Below, piece by piece: positions 1 to 8,874 of a stretch of 64,000 bases of DNA. Each line of letters opens with the position of its first letter. Position 1 is the stretch's first letter. A program made the position numbers and the translations under genes. The stretch comes from Rhodococcus phenolicus (GTDB taxonomy: Bacteria > Actinomycetota > Actinomycetes > Mycobacteriales > Mycobacteriaceae): contig NZ_LRRH01000024.1 in assembly GCF_001646785.1 (NCBI RefSeq), positions 1 to 64,000 of the forward strand, written 5' to 3'. The notes beneath the pieces were generated by a model. That model had not been told where the DNA came from and searched no databases. It was given only the letters and a program-made list of their open reading frames with translations.

Positions 1-61
1 CGCCGAGCAGAACGGCCTCGGCGCACAGTTCCAGCAGCTGATCGACATCGCCGGTCGCTGA
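1..61 (+). CDS. C-terminal end of an unidentified protein (partial)
   Basis: Only the last 19 codons and the TGA stop are in the window, in the frame starting at base 2, ending in ...QFQQLIDIAGR. It runs into a strong inverted-repeat terminator. The fragment is too short to assign a family. The gene at this place in M. tuberculosis would be the Rv3192 homologue, but nothing here tests that. The reading frame is inferred from the stop codon followed directly by the terminator. Confidence 0.4.
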   Translation, partial: AEQNGLGAQFQQLIDIAGR

Positions 62-74
62 CCCGAACGCAAGG

Positions 75-108
75 AAGCCGGGCCCCGCACTTGTGCGGGG
101 CCCGGCTT
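75..108. terminator. Bidirectional intrinsic terminator
   Basis: This is a perfect 16-base inverted repeat (75-90 and 93-108) around a TT centre. It lies between the end of the partial forward gene and the end of the UPF0182 gene on the reverse strand. The arms are almost pure G/C with AA/TT at the base, so it can act in both directions. There is only a short T run, as is common in actinomycete terminators. Confidence 0.8.
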
Positions 109-127
109 CGTCGTCGGTGATCTACGA

Positions 128-3118
128 TCAGCCGCCGGTTGCCTGGTAGGCGTCGACGGCCCGCTGGACCCGCTCGAGGGCCCGGCCGTAGGCGGCGAAG
201 TCACCGCTGCGCTGTGCGTTGCTCAGCTCACCCAGCGCGGCGTCGAGCTCGGTCACCGCGGCTGCCCGGTCCGCCGGTACCGGGGCCGGAGCGGCAGGCT
301 GCGGCTGCGGCTGCGGCACTGCGCCCTCAGCCTGGCCGGTGGACTCGCCCGGCTCCGCCGGTGCGGTCGGTGCCGATTCGCCGCCCGGCGCGGTGGCCGC
401 GTTACCGACGCCACCACCGAACACCTGGTCCAGCGCTCCCGCCAACGTCGGCGCGTAGCCGATGCGCACGCCGCCACCCTGTCCCGGCTCGCGGTAGCTC
501 ACCAGCACTCGCGACAGCTGCGGGAACGTCGACGTACTGCCACCGGTGGAGTTGCGTTCGGTGTACATCGGCTGGACATACAGGATGCCGCCCTCCGCGA
601 TGGGCAAGGTGAGCAGGTTGCCGTAGTGGATCCGGTTCGATCTCTCGAGCAGGGTCCGTTCCGACGCCACCCGGGTATCGGAGATCATCGCGTTCTGCGT
701 CTGCTCGGGACCGAACGTCTGCGTGTCCGTCGGCAATTGCAGGATCGTGAACTTGCCGTAGTCCTCCGGATCGGCATTCACCGAGATGTACGCCGACAGG
801 AACTGCCGGTTGTAGCCGACCATCGCCGAGCTCAGCCGGAACGAGGGCGCTGCCGTCTTCTCGTCACCGACGAGCACGTAGTACGGCGGCTGGTTGGCGT
901 TCGTCTCCACCGTCGGGTCCGAGGGCACGGACCAGAACGCGTTGTTGGTGAAGAACTCACGCGGATCGTCCACGTGGTACTTGGCGAGCATCTCGCGCTG
1001 CACCTTGAACAGGTCCTCCGGGTACCGGAAGTGCGAGCGCAGCTCGTCGGTGATCTGGTCCTGCGGGGTCACCGCATCCGGGAACACGCCCATCCATGCC
1101 TTCAGGACGGGGTCCTGATCGTCGACCTGGTACAGGGTGACCGTTCCGTCGTACGCGTCGACGGTCGCCTTCACCGAGTTACGGATGTAGGAGACCTCCT
1201 TGCGGGGCAGCAGCCGGCCGGTGTTCTGGTCGATGCTGTCCTCGACGAGGCCTTCGAGGGAACTGCGCTGCGCGTACGGGTAGTTGTCGAGTGTGGTGTA
1301 CGCGTCGACGATCCACACGATCCGTCCGTCCACCGCCGCCGGGTACGCGTCGCCGTCGGCGGTCAGCCACGGCGCGACCTTGGTGACGCGGTCGCGGGGG
1401 TCGCGGTTGAACAGGAGCTTCGAGTCCTCGCCGATCGCGCCGGAGAACAGGATGTTGCGCTCGGCGTACTTCGCGGCGAATGCGAGGCGGTTGAACCAGT
1501 TGCCGATCGAGACGCCGCCGGATCCCTCGTAGGTGTACTTGTCGGTGTCGGTGTCGTACTCGCGCGGGCCGGAGTCGCCGGACGCGCCGACGATCGCATA
1601 GTCCGGATTCGCCTGCGCGATGACCTCACCGAAGTAGATCCGCGGCTGCTCGACCGGGATCACTTGGGTGTCGGACTTGAGCGAGGCGAGGTCGCTGACC
1701 ATGTACACGGGATAACCGCTGTTGCTGTTCGCGGCTTCCTCCGCGGATTCGCTGGCGGCCGCGTTGACCCGGTTGGCCGGGGCCGCGACCAGACCGTTGC
1801 CGTGGGTGTACACGGTGTGGCGGTTGATCCAGTCGGTCTGGTTGCCGGTCAGGCTCGTCGGCGACAGCTCGCGCGCCGCGACGATGTAGTCCTCGACCTT
1901 CCCGTCCACGTTGTACCGGTCGATGTCGAGCGACTGCGGAAACCCGTAGAAGTTCTTGAGCTGCTGTTGCTGCGTGAACGTCCGCGGCAGGACGTTCGGG
2001 TCGAGCAGGCGCGTGTTCGCGATGGTCGTGATGTCCGCGGGCACATCGCTCGGGGACTCGGTGCCGACGCCCGGGTAGTCCCGGTACTCCACCTTGTCGT
2101 CGGTGATGCCGTACGCCTCCCGGGTCGCGGCGATGTTCCGTTCGATGAACGGGGACTCCTTGTCCGCAGCGTTCGGGCGGACCGAGAACTGCTCGACGAC
2201 CAGGGGGTACACCGCGCCGACGAGAATCGACGAGAGCACCAGCAGCGCCGTGGCCAGCGCGGGGATGCGCAGATCCCGCAACACGATCGCGGCGAAGAAG
2301 GCGATCGCGCAGATGATCGCGATGGACATCAGGATGAGCTTCGCCGGGAGGACGGCGTGGATGTCGGTGTAGCCGGGACCGGTGAACGTCGGTTCCTTGC
2401 GACCGCTCCACAGCAACGTGTACCGGTCGAGCCAGTAGGCGACGGCCTTGAGCGCGACGAACAGACCGGCGAGAACAGCGAGCTGGATTCGCGCGGCGCG
2501 GCTGACGTTGCCGCCGCGGCCGGCGAGCCGGATCCCGCCGAACACGTAGTGGGTGACCAGGTTCGCGATGAGCGCGAGGATCACCGCGACGAACATCCAG
2601 TTCAGCAGGAACCGGTAGAACGGCAGGTCGAACGCATAGAACCCGACGTCGAGACCGAACTGCGGGTCGGCCTTGCCGAACGAGCCGCCGTTCATGAACA
2701 TCTGGACGGTCACCCAGCTGGCCTGCGCGACAAGACCCGACAACAGACCCAGCACGATGGGGATGCCGAGTCCGAACGCGCGCATCCGGGTCATCACCGT
2801 GGTGCGGTACCGCGCGACCGGGTCGTTGGGTCCGGCCGTGGGCACGAACACCGGCCGCGATCGATAGGCCAGCAGCATCGCCAGCCACACGACGGCGCCG
2901 ATGAACAAAGCCGCCACCAGGAACAGGACGATACGGGTCACCAGCACCTTGACGTACACGTCCCGGAACTGGACCTCACCGAACCACAGCCAGTTGGTGT
3001 ACGCGTCGACGAGCCGGGGACCGAGCAACAACAAGGCCGCGACCACCAGCGCGAGGATCAGCAGAACCTTGCTCCGTCTCGACAGGGTGGGTACCCCTGA
3101 GGGGGGCCTCATTCCCAC
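128..3118 (-). CDS. UPF0182 family large integral membrane protein
   Basis: A 996-residue membrane protein of the UPF0182 family (Rv3193c type), whose molecular function is unknown. The N-terminal third has about seven hydrophobic segments, the first at residues 17-35 and the others to about residue 330. It is followed by a large hydrophilic domain expected outside the membrane. The C-terminal 110 residues are rich in Pro, Gln and Ala and end in a short helical segment. The length matches the family (about 950-1000). The GTG start at 3118 has GGGAG eight bases upstream; ATG at 3112 is the alternative. The gene is transcribed divergently from the PPA1309-type gene and ends at the terminator at 75-108. 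Confidence 0.92.
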   Translation of the reverse strand: MGMRPPSGVPTLSRRSKVLLILALVVAALLLLGPRLVDAYTNWLWFGEVQFRDVYVKVLVTRIVLFLVAALFIGAVVWLAMLLAYRSRPVFVPTAGPNDPVARYRTTVMTRMRAFGLGIPIVLGLLSGLVAQASWVTVQMFMNGGSFGKADPQFGLDVGFYAFDLPFYRFLLNWMFVAVILALIANLVTHYVFGGIRLAGRGGNVSRAARIQLAVLAGLFVALKAVAYWLDRYTLLWSGRKEPTFTGPGYTDIHAVLPAKLILMSIAIICAIAFFAAIVLRDLRIPALATALLVLSSILVGAVYPLVVEQFSVRPNAADKESPFIERNIAATREAYGITDDKVEYRDYPGVGTESPSDVPADITTIANTRLLDPNVLPRTFTQQQQLKNFYGFPQSLDIDRYNVDGKVEDYIVAARELSPTSLTGNQTDWINRHTVYTHGNGLVAAPANRVNAAASESAEEAANSNSGYPVYMVSDLASLKSDTQVIPVEQPRIYFGEVIAQANPDYAIVGASGDSGPREYDTDTDKYTYEGSGGVSIGNWFNRLAFAAKYAERNILFSGAIGEDSKLLFNRDPRDRVTKVAPWLTADGDAYPAAVDGRIVWIVDAYTTLDNYPYAQRSSLEGLVEDSIDQNTGRLLPRKEVSYIRNSVKATVDAYDGTVTLYQVDDQDPVLKAWMGVFPDAVTPQDQITDELRSHFRYPEDLFKVQREMLAKYHVDDPREFFTNNAFWSVPSDPTVETNANQPPYYVLVGDEKTAAPSFRLSSAMVGYNRQFLSAYISVNADPEDYGKFTILQLPTDTQTFGPEQTQNAMISDTRVASERTLLERSNRIHYGNLLTLPIAEGGILYVQPMYTERNSTGGSTSTFPQLSRVLVSYREPGQGGGVRIGYAPTLAGALDQVFGGGVGNAATAPGGESAPTAPAEPGESTGQAEGAVPQPQPQPAAPAPVPADRAAAVTELDAALGELSNAQRSGDFAAYGRALERVQRAVDAYQATGG

Positions 3119-3318
3119 GTGTCACACTCCCAACTCTCCGGCGACGCCGGGTCACGCCGCAGTTGCTCGCCCCCGTACGTCGCGCATCGCGCGTGCCGGT
3201 GACCGTTTCGCCCCACTCTACGGAACGAACCGCCCCCGCCGCCGAATCGCCGACCGCGGGAGCCTCGTCCCGCGCGCCGGGGTGACTCGTGGTGGGCTCA
3301 CGGTGCAAGGATAGGACG

Positions 3319-3921
3319 GTGAGTGAGCATCTTCCCGTCCCGTCCGAAGAAGGCCTGCGTCGCTGCGTCGGTGAGATCGTCGACTTCGTCGACGCCGACG
3401 GCTGGGGCCGTCCGCCGGTCATGTTCGCGCTGGTCCCGACCGTGCTGCTGGCGGCGGAGGAGCCGTCGCTCGGCGATCAGCTCGACGAGGGCAACGAGTA
3501 CACCCCGATCGAGCAGGACGCCTTCCCCGACGACGTCGAAGGCGGCAGCCCGGCGTTGGACGAGTTCCTGGCGACGACCAGCTGGCCGCCGTCGGTCGCC
3601 GGGTGTGTGCTCGTCCAGGAAATCGTGGTGTTGCCGCCGAGCGCCGAAACCGACCTCGACGACGCGCTCGCGCCGCGGCTGGCGGACGCGCACGCCGCGG
3701 ACGAGGCCGCCCGTCAGACGGCGCACACTCATCCCGAGCGGCGCGACGCGCGCCTGATCGCGGCGGTGCTGCGCGACGGTCCGTCGCTGTGCCTGCTGCA
3801 GTTGCGTCCCACCGACGACGACGATCCGTTCGCGGGCATCGAACTGCGCACCTACGAGAACCTCGCCCCGAACCTGGTGGCCGCGCTCTACGCGACGCTC
3901 GAACCCGGCGACGACTACTGA
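3319..3921 (+). CDS. PPA1309 family conserved protein
   Basis: A 200-residue acidic, soluble protein that I place in the PPA1309 family of conserved actinobacterial proteins, whose function is unknown. It has no signal peptide or membrane segment. It contains conserved-looking WPPSVAG and LRTYENLAPNLV stretches. I chose the GTG at 3319, giving VSEHLPVPSEEG; an upstream in-frame GTG at 3289 would add ten poorly coding residues. It is convergent with the PDZ/Lon-like protease, six bases separating the stops. The family call is from memory of the sequence pattern. Confidence 0.8.
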   Translation: MSEHLPVPSEEGLRRCVGEIVDFVDADGWGRPPVMFALVPTVLLAAEEPSLGDQLDEGNEYTPIEQDAFPDDVEGGSPALDEFLATTSWPPSVAGCVLVQEIVVLPPSAETDLDDALAPRLADAHAADEAARQTAHTHPERRDARLIAAVLRDGPSLCLLQLRPTDDDDPFAGIELRTYENLAPNLVAALYATLEPGDDY

Positions 3922-3927
3922 CGTCCG

Positions 3928-4953
3928 TCAGCCGCAGGCGGGTGCGTCGCCGCCGGCGGCGAGGGTCGCGAGAGCGTCGATCGCACCGTCGAGGGATTCG
4001 ACCTCGACCAGGCGGAGGCCGTCGGGGACGTCGGTGAGCGCCTCGGCGCAGTTGCCGGCGGGTACCAGGAACACGGTGGCGCCGTCGTCGACCGCACCGT
4101 CGAGCTTGTGGGTGATGCCGCCGATCGGTCCGACCTTGCCGTCCGAGTCGATGGTGCCGGTGCCCGCGACCGCGAGTCCGCCGTTGAGCGGGCCGGGACT
4201 GAGCTTGTCGACGACGGCGAGGCTGAACATCAGGCCGGCCGAAGGTCCGCCGATGTCGGCGAGGTTGAAGGTGACGGTGAAAGGAACCTCGGGTACTTCC
4301 TCGGTGGTGATTCCGAGGTAGCCGCTGTCCGGGTCACCGGGCCGCGACGCGACGGTGACGCGCACGTCCTCGTCGGTGCCGTCGCGGCGCACCCGCACGT
4401 CCAGGTCGGTGCCCGGCGCGACCGCGCCGACCGCGCGTTGCACGCTGCCGGCGGTCGTCACCGGCTCCCCCGCGACCGCGACGATCCGATCGCCCTCCCG
4501 CAACAATCCGGTGGCGGGTGCGTCGTCGCCGACCTGCGCGACCTGCACGGACACCGGCAGGTCGAGGTGGTGCAGCGCAGCGAGTTCGGCGCTGCGTTCG
4601 GACTGCGTGAACATGGCCTGGTCGGCGGCGCGGACGTCGTCCTTGCTGACGTCCGGCGGATACACGGTCTCCCGCGGGGTGAGTGCGTACCGGTCGCTGA
4701 CCCAGACCGTCAGGGCCTGCGCGAGGGTGAGCTGGTCGTTGACACCGACGGTCGTCATCCGCAGCTGGCCGCTGGTCGCGTCGGGTTCGACGCCGTCGAT
4801 CTGCACCACGGGCTTTCCGTCCGCCTCGCCGAGTGTGTCGAACGTCGGCCCCGGCCCGAGCGCCACGTACGGAACCCTCACGTTGGTGGCGATACCCGTC
4901 AGGGCCAGGAGGGGGATCAGCACCGCGAGGGGCGTCACGAAGCGTCGATTCAC
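3928..4953 (-). CDS. PDZ domain-containing Lon-like serine protease
   Basis: A 341-residue membrane-anchored protease of the YlbL/Rv3194c type. A single hydrophobic segment (residues 7-23) anchors it, probably with the catalytic part outside. A PDZ domain lies around residues 130-205. The C-terminal Lon-type protease domain carries GGPSAG with the predicted nucleophile Ser238 and GGITHK with the predicted general base Lys283, the Ser-Lys dyad of Lon proteases. There is no AAA+ domain. The GTG start at 4953 gives VNRRFVTPLAVL directly before the hydrophobic stretch; the longer open frame upstream overlaps other genes and is not coding. It is divergent from the zinicin-like gene, 87 bases apart. 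The substrate is unknown. Confidence 0.93.
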   Translation of the reverse strand: MNRRFVTPLAVLIPLLALTGIATNVRVPYVALGPGPTFDTLGEADGKPVVQIDGVEPDATSGQLRMTTVGVNDQLTLAQALTVWVSDRYALTPRETVYPPDVSKDDVRAADQAMFTQSERSAELAALHHLDLPVSVQVAQVGDDAPATGLLREGDRIVAVAGEPVTTAGSVQRAVGAVAPGTDLDVRVRRDGTDEDVRVTVASRPGDPDSGYLGITTEEVPEVPFTVTFNLADIGGPSAGLMFSLAVVDKLSPGPLNGGLAVAGTGTIDSDGKVGPIGGITHKLDGAVDDGATVFLVPAGNCAEALTDVPDGLRLVEVESLDGAIDALATLAAGGDAPACG

Positions 4954-5027
4954 CCGGCCCAGGGTAGCGGGCGGCCGATGTTCGCGATCAGCGTGATCAC
5001 GAAGTCCGATCCCCGCGCCGGGCCTTG

Positions 5028-5033
5028 TACCGT
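5028..5033 (+). promoter_or_regulatory. -10 box for a leaderless transcript
   Basis: TACCGT fits the actinobacterial -10 pattern TANNNT. It ends seven bases before the ATG at 5041, so transcription should start at or next to the start codon. No Shine-Dalgarno sequence is present in the gap, which agrees with a leaderless mRNA. Confidence 0.55.
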
Positions 5034-5040
5034 TGAATAC

Positions 5041-6507
5041 ATGAGCGACACGCCTTTCGGATTCTCGAACTCCGACGACGACCCGGACCGGAGGAAGAAG
5101 GACGACGATTCCGGCACCGGTGCGTCCGGTTCGGAGGGCGGTGCGCCCGGCGGCGGCTTCCCGTTCGGTTTCGGGCTGCCCGGCGGTGCGAGTCCGTTCG
5201 GCAGCGGCGAGGCCGGTGCGAATCCCTTCGGTGCACAGGGTTTCGACCCGTCGCAGCTCGGCCAGATGCTCTCCCAGTTCGGTCAGATGCTCAGCGGCAT
5301 GGGCAGCGCGATGGGCAGTGGCGGTTCCGGGCCGGTGAACTACGAGGTCGCGATGAAGCTGGCCCGGCAGCAGATCGGGTCGTTCACACCTGTCTCCTCC
5401 GGCGAATCCGATGCGGTGCGCGACGCGGCGCATCTCGCGGAGCTGTGGCTCGACGGCGCCACGACCCTCCCCGCGGGTGCGACCCGCACGGTCGCGTGGA
5501 CGCCCGTCGAGTGGCTCGAGAACACCCTCGCCACCTGGAAGCGGTTGTGCGATCCGGTGGCCGAGCAGGTCAACGGCATGTGGATCCAGGGTCTGCCGGA
5601 GGAAGCCCGCGCGATGGCGGGTCCGATGCTCGGCATGTTCGGTCAGATGGGCGGGCTCGCGTTCGGCTCCCAGCTCGGTCAGGCCCTCGGCCAGTTGTCG
5701 AAGGAGGTGCTGACCTCCACCGACATCGGCCTGCCGCTCGGCCCGGCCGGGACTGCGGCGTTGCTGCCCGAGGCGGTCGACAAGTTCGGCGACGGTCTCG
5801 AACAGCCCGCGCAGGAGGTGCTGGTGTTCCTCGCTGCTCGCGAGGCGGCTCACCAGCGGCTGTACAGCCACGTGCCGTGGCTGCGGCAGCGGTTGCTCTC
5901 GACCGTCGAGGACTATGCCCGCGGTATCCGCATGGACTTCTCCGCCATCGAGGATCTCGCCCAGGGCCTGGACCCGTCCGCGCTGAGCGATCCGTCGAAG
6001 CTCGAGGAGATTCTCAAGCAGGGTGCCCTCGAGCCGCAGACCACCCCGGAGCAGAAGCAGGCCCTCGAACGGCTCGAGACGCTGCTCGCGCTCGTCGAGG
6101 GGTGGGTCGAGACCGTCGTGTCGGACGCACTCGGCGAGCGGCTGCCCGGAGCCTCGGCGCTGAGCGAGACGCTGCGGCGCCGGCGCGCGACCGGTGGTCC
6201 CGCCGAGCAGACCTTCGCGACGCTGGTCGGCCTCGAGCTGCGGCCGCGCAAACTGCGGGAGGCCGCGTCGCTGTGGCGCACCCTCACCGAGCAGGCCGGC
6301 ACCGAGGCGCGGGACAAGGTGTGGGCGCATCCGGATCTGCTGCCCGACGCGTCCGACCTGGACAGCCCCGCCGGTTTCGTCGATCGGATGATCGGCGGCG
6401 ACACCGGGGTCTTCGACGATCCGATCGCCCAGTTGCGGGCCACCGAGGAACGTGAGCGGGCGGAGCGGGAGAAGGGCGGCGACGCCGATCCCGACGAATC
6501 GGCCTGA
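5041..6507 (+). CDS. Zinicin-like (DUF2342) conserved protein
   Basis: A 488-residue protein of the COG5282/DUF2342 family, usually annotated as zinc-dependent metalloprotease (Rv3195 type). The first 95 residues are low-complexity Gly/Ser/Asp/Phe-rich with repeated PFG motifs and should be disordered. The helical C-terminal part carries the family segment AAREAAHQRLY followed by HVPWLRQRL. The expected HExxH reads REAAH here, so the first histidine ligand is missing and protease activity is doubtful. It starts at ATG 5041 behind a leaderless -10 box. It is followed 93 bases later by the TOMM/E1-like gene on the same strand. Confidence 0.88.
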   Translation: MSDTPFGFSNSDDDPDRRKKDDDSGTGASGSEGGAPGGGFPFGFGLPGGASPFGSGEAGANPFGAQGFDPSQLGQMLSQFGQMLSGMGSAMGSGGSGPVNYEVAMKLARQQIGSFTPVSSGESDAVRDAAHLAELWLDGATTLPAGATRTVAWTPVEWLENTLATWKRLCDPVAEQVNGMWIQGLPEEARAMAGPMLGMFGQMGGLAFGSQLGQALGQLSKEVLTSTDIGLPLGPAGTAALLPEAVDKFGDGLEQPAQEVLVFLAAREAAHQRLYSHVPWLRQRLLSTVEDYARGIRMDFSAIEDLAQGLDPSALSDPSKLEEILKQGALEPQTTPEQKQALERLETLLALVEGWVETVVSDALGERLPGASALSETLRRRRATGGPAEQTFATLVGLELRPRKLREAASLWRTLTEQAGTEARDKVWAHPDLLPDASDLDSPAGFVDRMIGGDTGVFDDPIAQLRATEERERAEREKGGDADPDESA

Positions 6508-6600
6508 CATGCCGTTTCCGCAGGTGGAACGCATTTCTCCCTGTGGACAACTACGTGATCGGGGGCGGGGCCGGACGACGATGCCTGCAGACTCGACGTC

Positions 6601-7485
6601 ATGACGTCGACGACTGCGCACCCGTCCGGCCCCGCCCTCGATCCCTGTCTGGAATTGCTGCGCCGCCCCGACGGCACGGTTCAGCTCGGGTGGGGGCCGG
6701 ACACCGGCGCCCTGGTGTCCCCACCGGAGGGCATCGATGCGTTCGACCTGCTCGCCGTGTTGCGGATGCTCGACGGTCGCCATTCGCGTGAGACGATCCT
6801 CGCCCGCGCCGGCGACCGCGGCATGGACGCCGCCCGGATCGGCACGATCCTCGACGAGCTCGTCGCGTGCGGTGCGCTGCGGGAGCCGGCCGGCCGTCGC
6901 GGCCCGGAGATCCCGCCGGAACCGCGGGTCCGGATCCACGGCGACGGGCCGCTCTCGGACGCCGTAGCCGCGCACCTGGCGGTCTCGTCGGTGCGGGTGT
7001 CGCGATCCGGCTCGTATACGCAGGCCAGCGATGTCGCGGCGTGGAATGTGCAGTGTGTGCTGCTCACCGACGAGCTGACGCCGGATCCGCATCTCGTGCT
7101 GGACCTGATGCGGCACCGGATCCCGCACCTGCCGGTCCGGCTCCGCGACGGCCGGGGCATCGTCGGACCGTTCGTGATCCCGGGCCGGACCAGTTGCCTG
7201 CGCTGCGCGGACCTGACCCGCACCGATCTGGATCCGGCGTGGCCGCACCTGGCCGTCCAGCTGTGGGGTCGGGTCGGCCGCGCCGACCCCGCCGTGGTGC
7301 TGGCGACCACGGCGGTGGCGGTGGCCCAGCTCGACGCGGTCCTGAACGCCCGCCCGGAGAGCGCTCCGATCCTGGTCGACCGCACGGTCGAGGTGGACCT
7401 CGGCGCGCACCGGTTCACGACGCGTCGCTGGTTCCGGCATCCGGCGTGTGCGTGCACGCCGGAGACGGGTGCGGGTCGGGCATGA
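6601..7485 (+). CDS. Orphan TOMM cyclodehydratase / E1-like protein
   Basis: A 294-residue protein resembling the E1-like, leader-peptide-binding partner proteins of thiazole/oxazole-modified microcin (TOMM) pathways (Rv3196 type). The N-terminal 100 residues look like a winged-helix peptide-binding domain. The remainder resembles a degenerate ThiF fold. Cys199-x-x-Cys202 and Cys283-x-Cys285 form a likely structural zinc site. No ATP-binding GxGxxG motif is visible and no YcaO partner or precursor peptide is encoded nearby, so it may have another role. Its stop overlaps the start of the downstream UbiB-type kinase (ATGA), so the two are co-translated and may act together. The fold call rests on pattern only. 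Confidence 0.72.
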   Translation: MTSTTAHPSGPALDPCLELLRRPDGTVQLGWGPDTGALVSPPEGIDAFDLLAVLRMLDGRHSRETILARAGDRGMDAARIGTILDELVACGALREPAGRRGPEIPPEPRVRIHGDGPLSDAVAAHLAVSSVRVSRSGSYTQASDVAAWNVQCVLLTDELTPDPHLVLDLMRHRIPHLPVRLRDGRGIVGPFVIPGRTSCLRCADLTRTDLDPAWPHLAVQLWGRVGRADPAVVLATTAVAVAQLDAVLNARPESAPILVDRTVEVDLGAHRFTTRRWFRHPACACTPETGAGRA

Positions 7486-8825
7486 TGGTGGGCGTGGCCG
7501 AGATTCCCCGCAAGAGCTCTTCCCGCACCGCCAAACTGGCGAGCATCCCGCTCGGGATCGCCGGACGCGCCGCCGTCGGCTTCGGACGCCGGCTGGCCGG
7601 CGGTGACCGCGACGAGATCGATGCCGAACTGACCGCGAAGGCGGCCGAGCAGCTGTTCTCGGTCCTCGGCGAACTCAAGGGTGGCGCCATGAAGTTCGGG
7701 CAGGCGCTGAGTGTCATGGAGGCTGCCGTCCCGGAGGAATTCGCCGAACCGTACCGCGAGGCACTGACCAAGCTGCAGTCCGAGGCTCCGCCGCTGCCCG
7801 CGAAGGCCGTGCACCGGATGCTCGATCAGCAACTCGGAACGCGGTGGAGGGAGCGATTCTCGTCGTTCGACGACGTGCCGACGGCATCGGCGAGCATCGG
7901 GCAGGTGCACCGGGCGGTGTGGTCCGACGGACGCGAGGTCGCGGTGAAGGTCCAGTACCCGGGTGCCGACGAGGCGCTGCGCGCCGATCTGCGTACCCTG
8001 CAGCGGTTCGCGGGTCTTTTCGCGACGGTCATGCCCGGCGCCGACGTGCGTCCGGTCCTCGACGAGCTGGCGGCCCGCACCGAGGAGGAACTCGACTACC
8101 GCATCGAGGCGGACAACCAGCGGGCTTTCGCCCGCGCCTTCGACGGCGACGACCGCTTCCTGGTGCCGCACGTCGTCGCGAGCGCACCGAAAGTCGTCGT
8201 GACCGAATGGCTTTCGGCCACACCGCTGTCCACGATCATCCAGAACGGCACCCGCGAGCAGCGCAACCGCGCGGGGGCGCTGCTCGCCGAGTTCCACTTC
8301 GCCTCCCCCGCCGTGGTCGGGTTGCTGCACAGCGATCCGCATCCGGGGAACTTCATGCTGCTCGACGACGGGCGCCTGGGCATCATCGACTTCGGAGCGA
8401 CGGCGTCGATGCCCGACGGCCTGCCCCCGGTGCTGGGCCGGATGGTGCGCCTGGCAGTGGACGAACGGTTCGACGAACTGACCGAGCTCCTGTACTCGAA
8501 CCGGTTCGTGCTGCCCGGCAAGGAGGTCACGGACCGCGAGATCGCAGACTACCTGCGACCGTTCACCGATCCGATCCGCACCGAGTCGTTCCACTTCACG
8601 CGGGCGTGGCTGCAGAAGGCCGCGGGGACCGCCACCGATTTCTCGAGCCCTCAGTTCCGCACCGCGCGGACACTGAATCTGCCGCCCGAGTACGTGAGTG
8701 TGTTCCGTGTGCTCCTCGGCTCGGTGGGCATCTGCGCGCAACTCGACGCGTACGCCCCGTACATGCGGATCCTGTCGGAATGGTTGCCCGGTTTCACCGA
8801 CGACCGGTCCGAGGCCCTCGACTGA
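7482..8825 (+). CDS. ABC1/UbiB (ADCK-type) atypical kinase
   Basis: A 447-residue ABC1/UbiB-family protein (Rv3197 type). The family signature KxGQ is present as KFGQ at residues 71-74, followed by the nucleotide-loop segment SASIGQVH, the lysine motif VAVKVQYP, the catalytic loop HSDPHPGNF and the metal-binding IIDFGA. All key kinase-fold residues seem present, so ATP binding or hydrolysis is plausible. UbiB proteins support isoprenoid-quinone or lipid metabolism, but the substrate here is unknown. ATG 7482 overlaps the upstream stop by four bases; a GTG at 7494 is a possible alternative. It is convergent with whiB7 across a 49-base gap with a hairpin. Confidence 0.92.
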   Translation: MMVGVAEIPRKSSSRTAKLASIPLGIAGRAAVGFGRRLAGGDRDEIDAELTAKAAEQLFSVLGELKGGAMKFGQALSVMEAAVPEEFAEPYREALTKLQSEAPPLPAKAVHRMLDQQLGTRWRERFSSFDDVPTASASIGQVHRAVWSDGREVAVKVQYPGADEALRADLRTLQRFAGLFATVMPGADVRPVLDELAARTEEELDYRIEADNQRAFARAFDGDDRFLVPHVVASAPKVVVTEWLSATPLSTIIQNGTREQRNRAGALLAEFHFASPAVVGLLHSDPHPGNFMLLDDGRLGIIDFGATASMPDGLPPVLGRMVRLAVDERFDELTELLYSNRFVLPGKEVTDREIADYLRPFTDPIRTESFHFTRAWLQKAAGTATDFSSPQFRTARTLNLPPEYVSVFRVLLGSVGICAQLDAYAPYMRILSEWLPGFTDDRSEALD

Positions 8826-8843
8826 TCTCCTGATCCCGAGGGC

Positions 8844-8867
8844 CCCGGACCGGTTCCGGGTGTGTTT
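8844..8867. terminator. Hairpin terminator between the UbiB-type gene and whiB7
   Basis: CCCGGA (8844-8849) and TCCGGG (8855-8860) form a six-base stem with a five-base loop. On the forward strand it is followed by TGTGTTTC. It sits between two convergent genes. The stem is short, so this is a moderate call. Confidence 0.45.
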
Positions 8868-8874
8868 CACGAAT

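Noticed and set aside
626-3100. Forward-strand open frame of 824 codons opposite the UPF0182 gene
   Set aside because: It is antisense to a clear membrane protein, rich in Arg, Asp and His as typical for GC-rich shadow frames, and matches no family.
4108-5040. N-terminal extension of the zinicin-like protein frame
   Set aside because: It is antisense to the PDZ/Lon-like protease, and a leaderless promoter sits directly before ATG 5041.
4954-7440. N-terminal extension of the PDZ/Lon-like protease frame
   Set aside because: It is antisense to two real genes and would place 829 residues before the membrane anchor.
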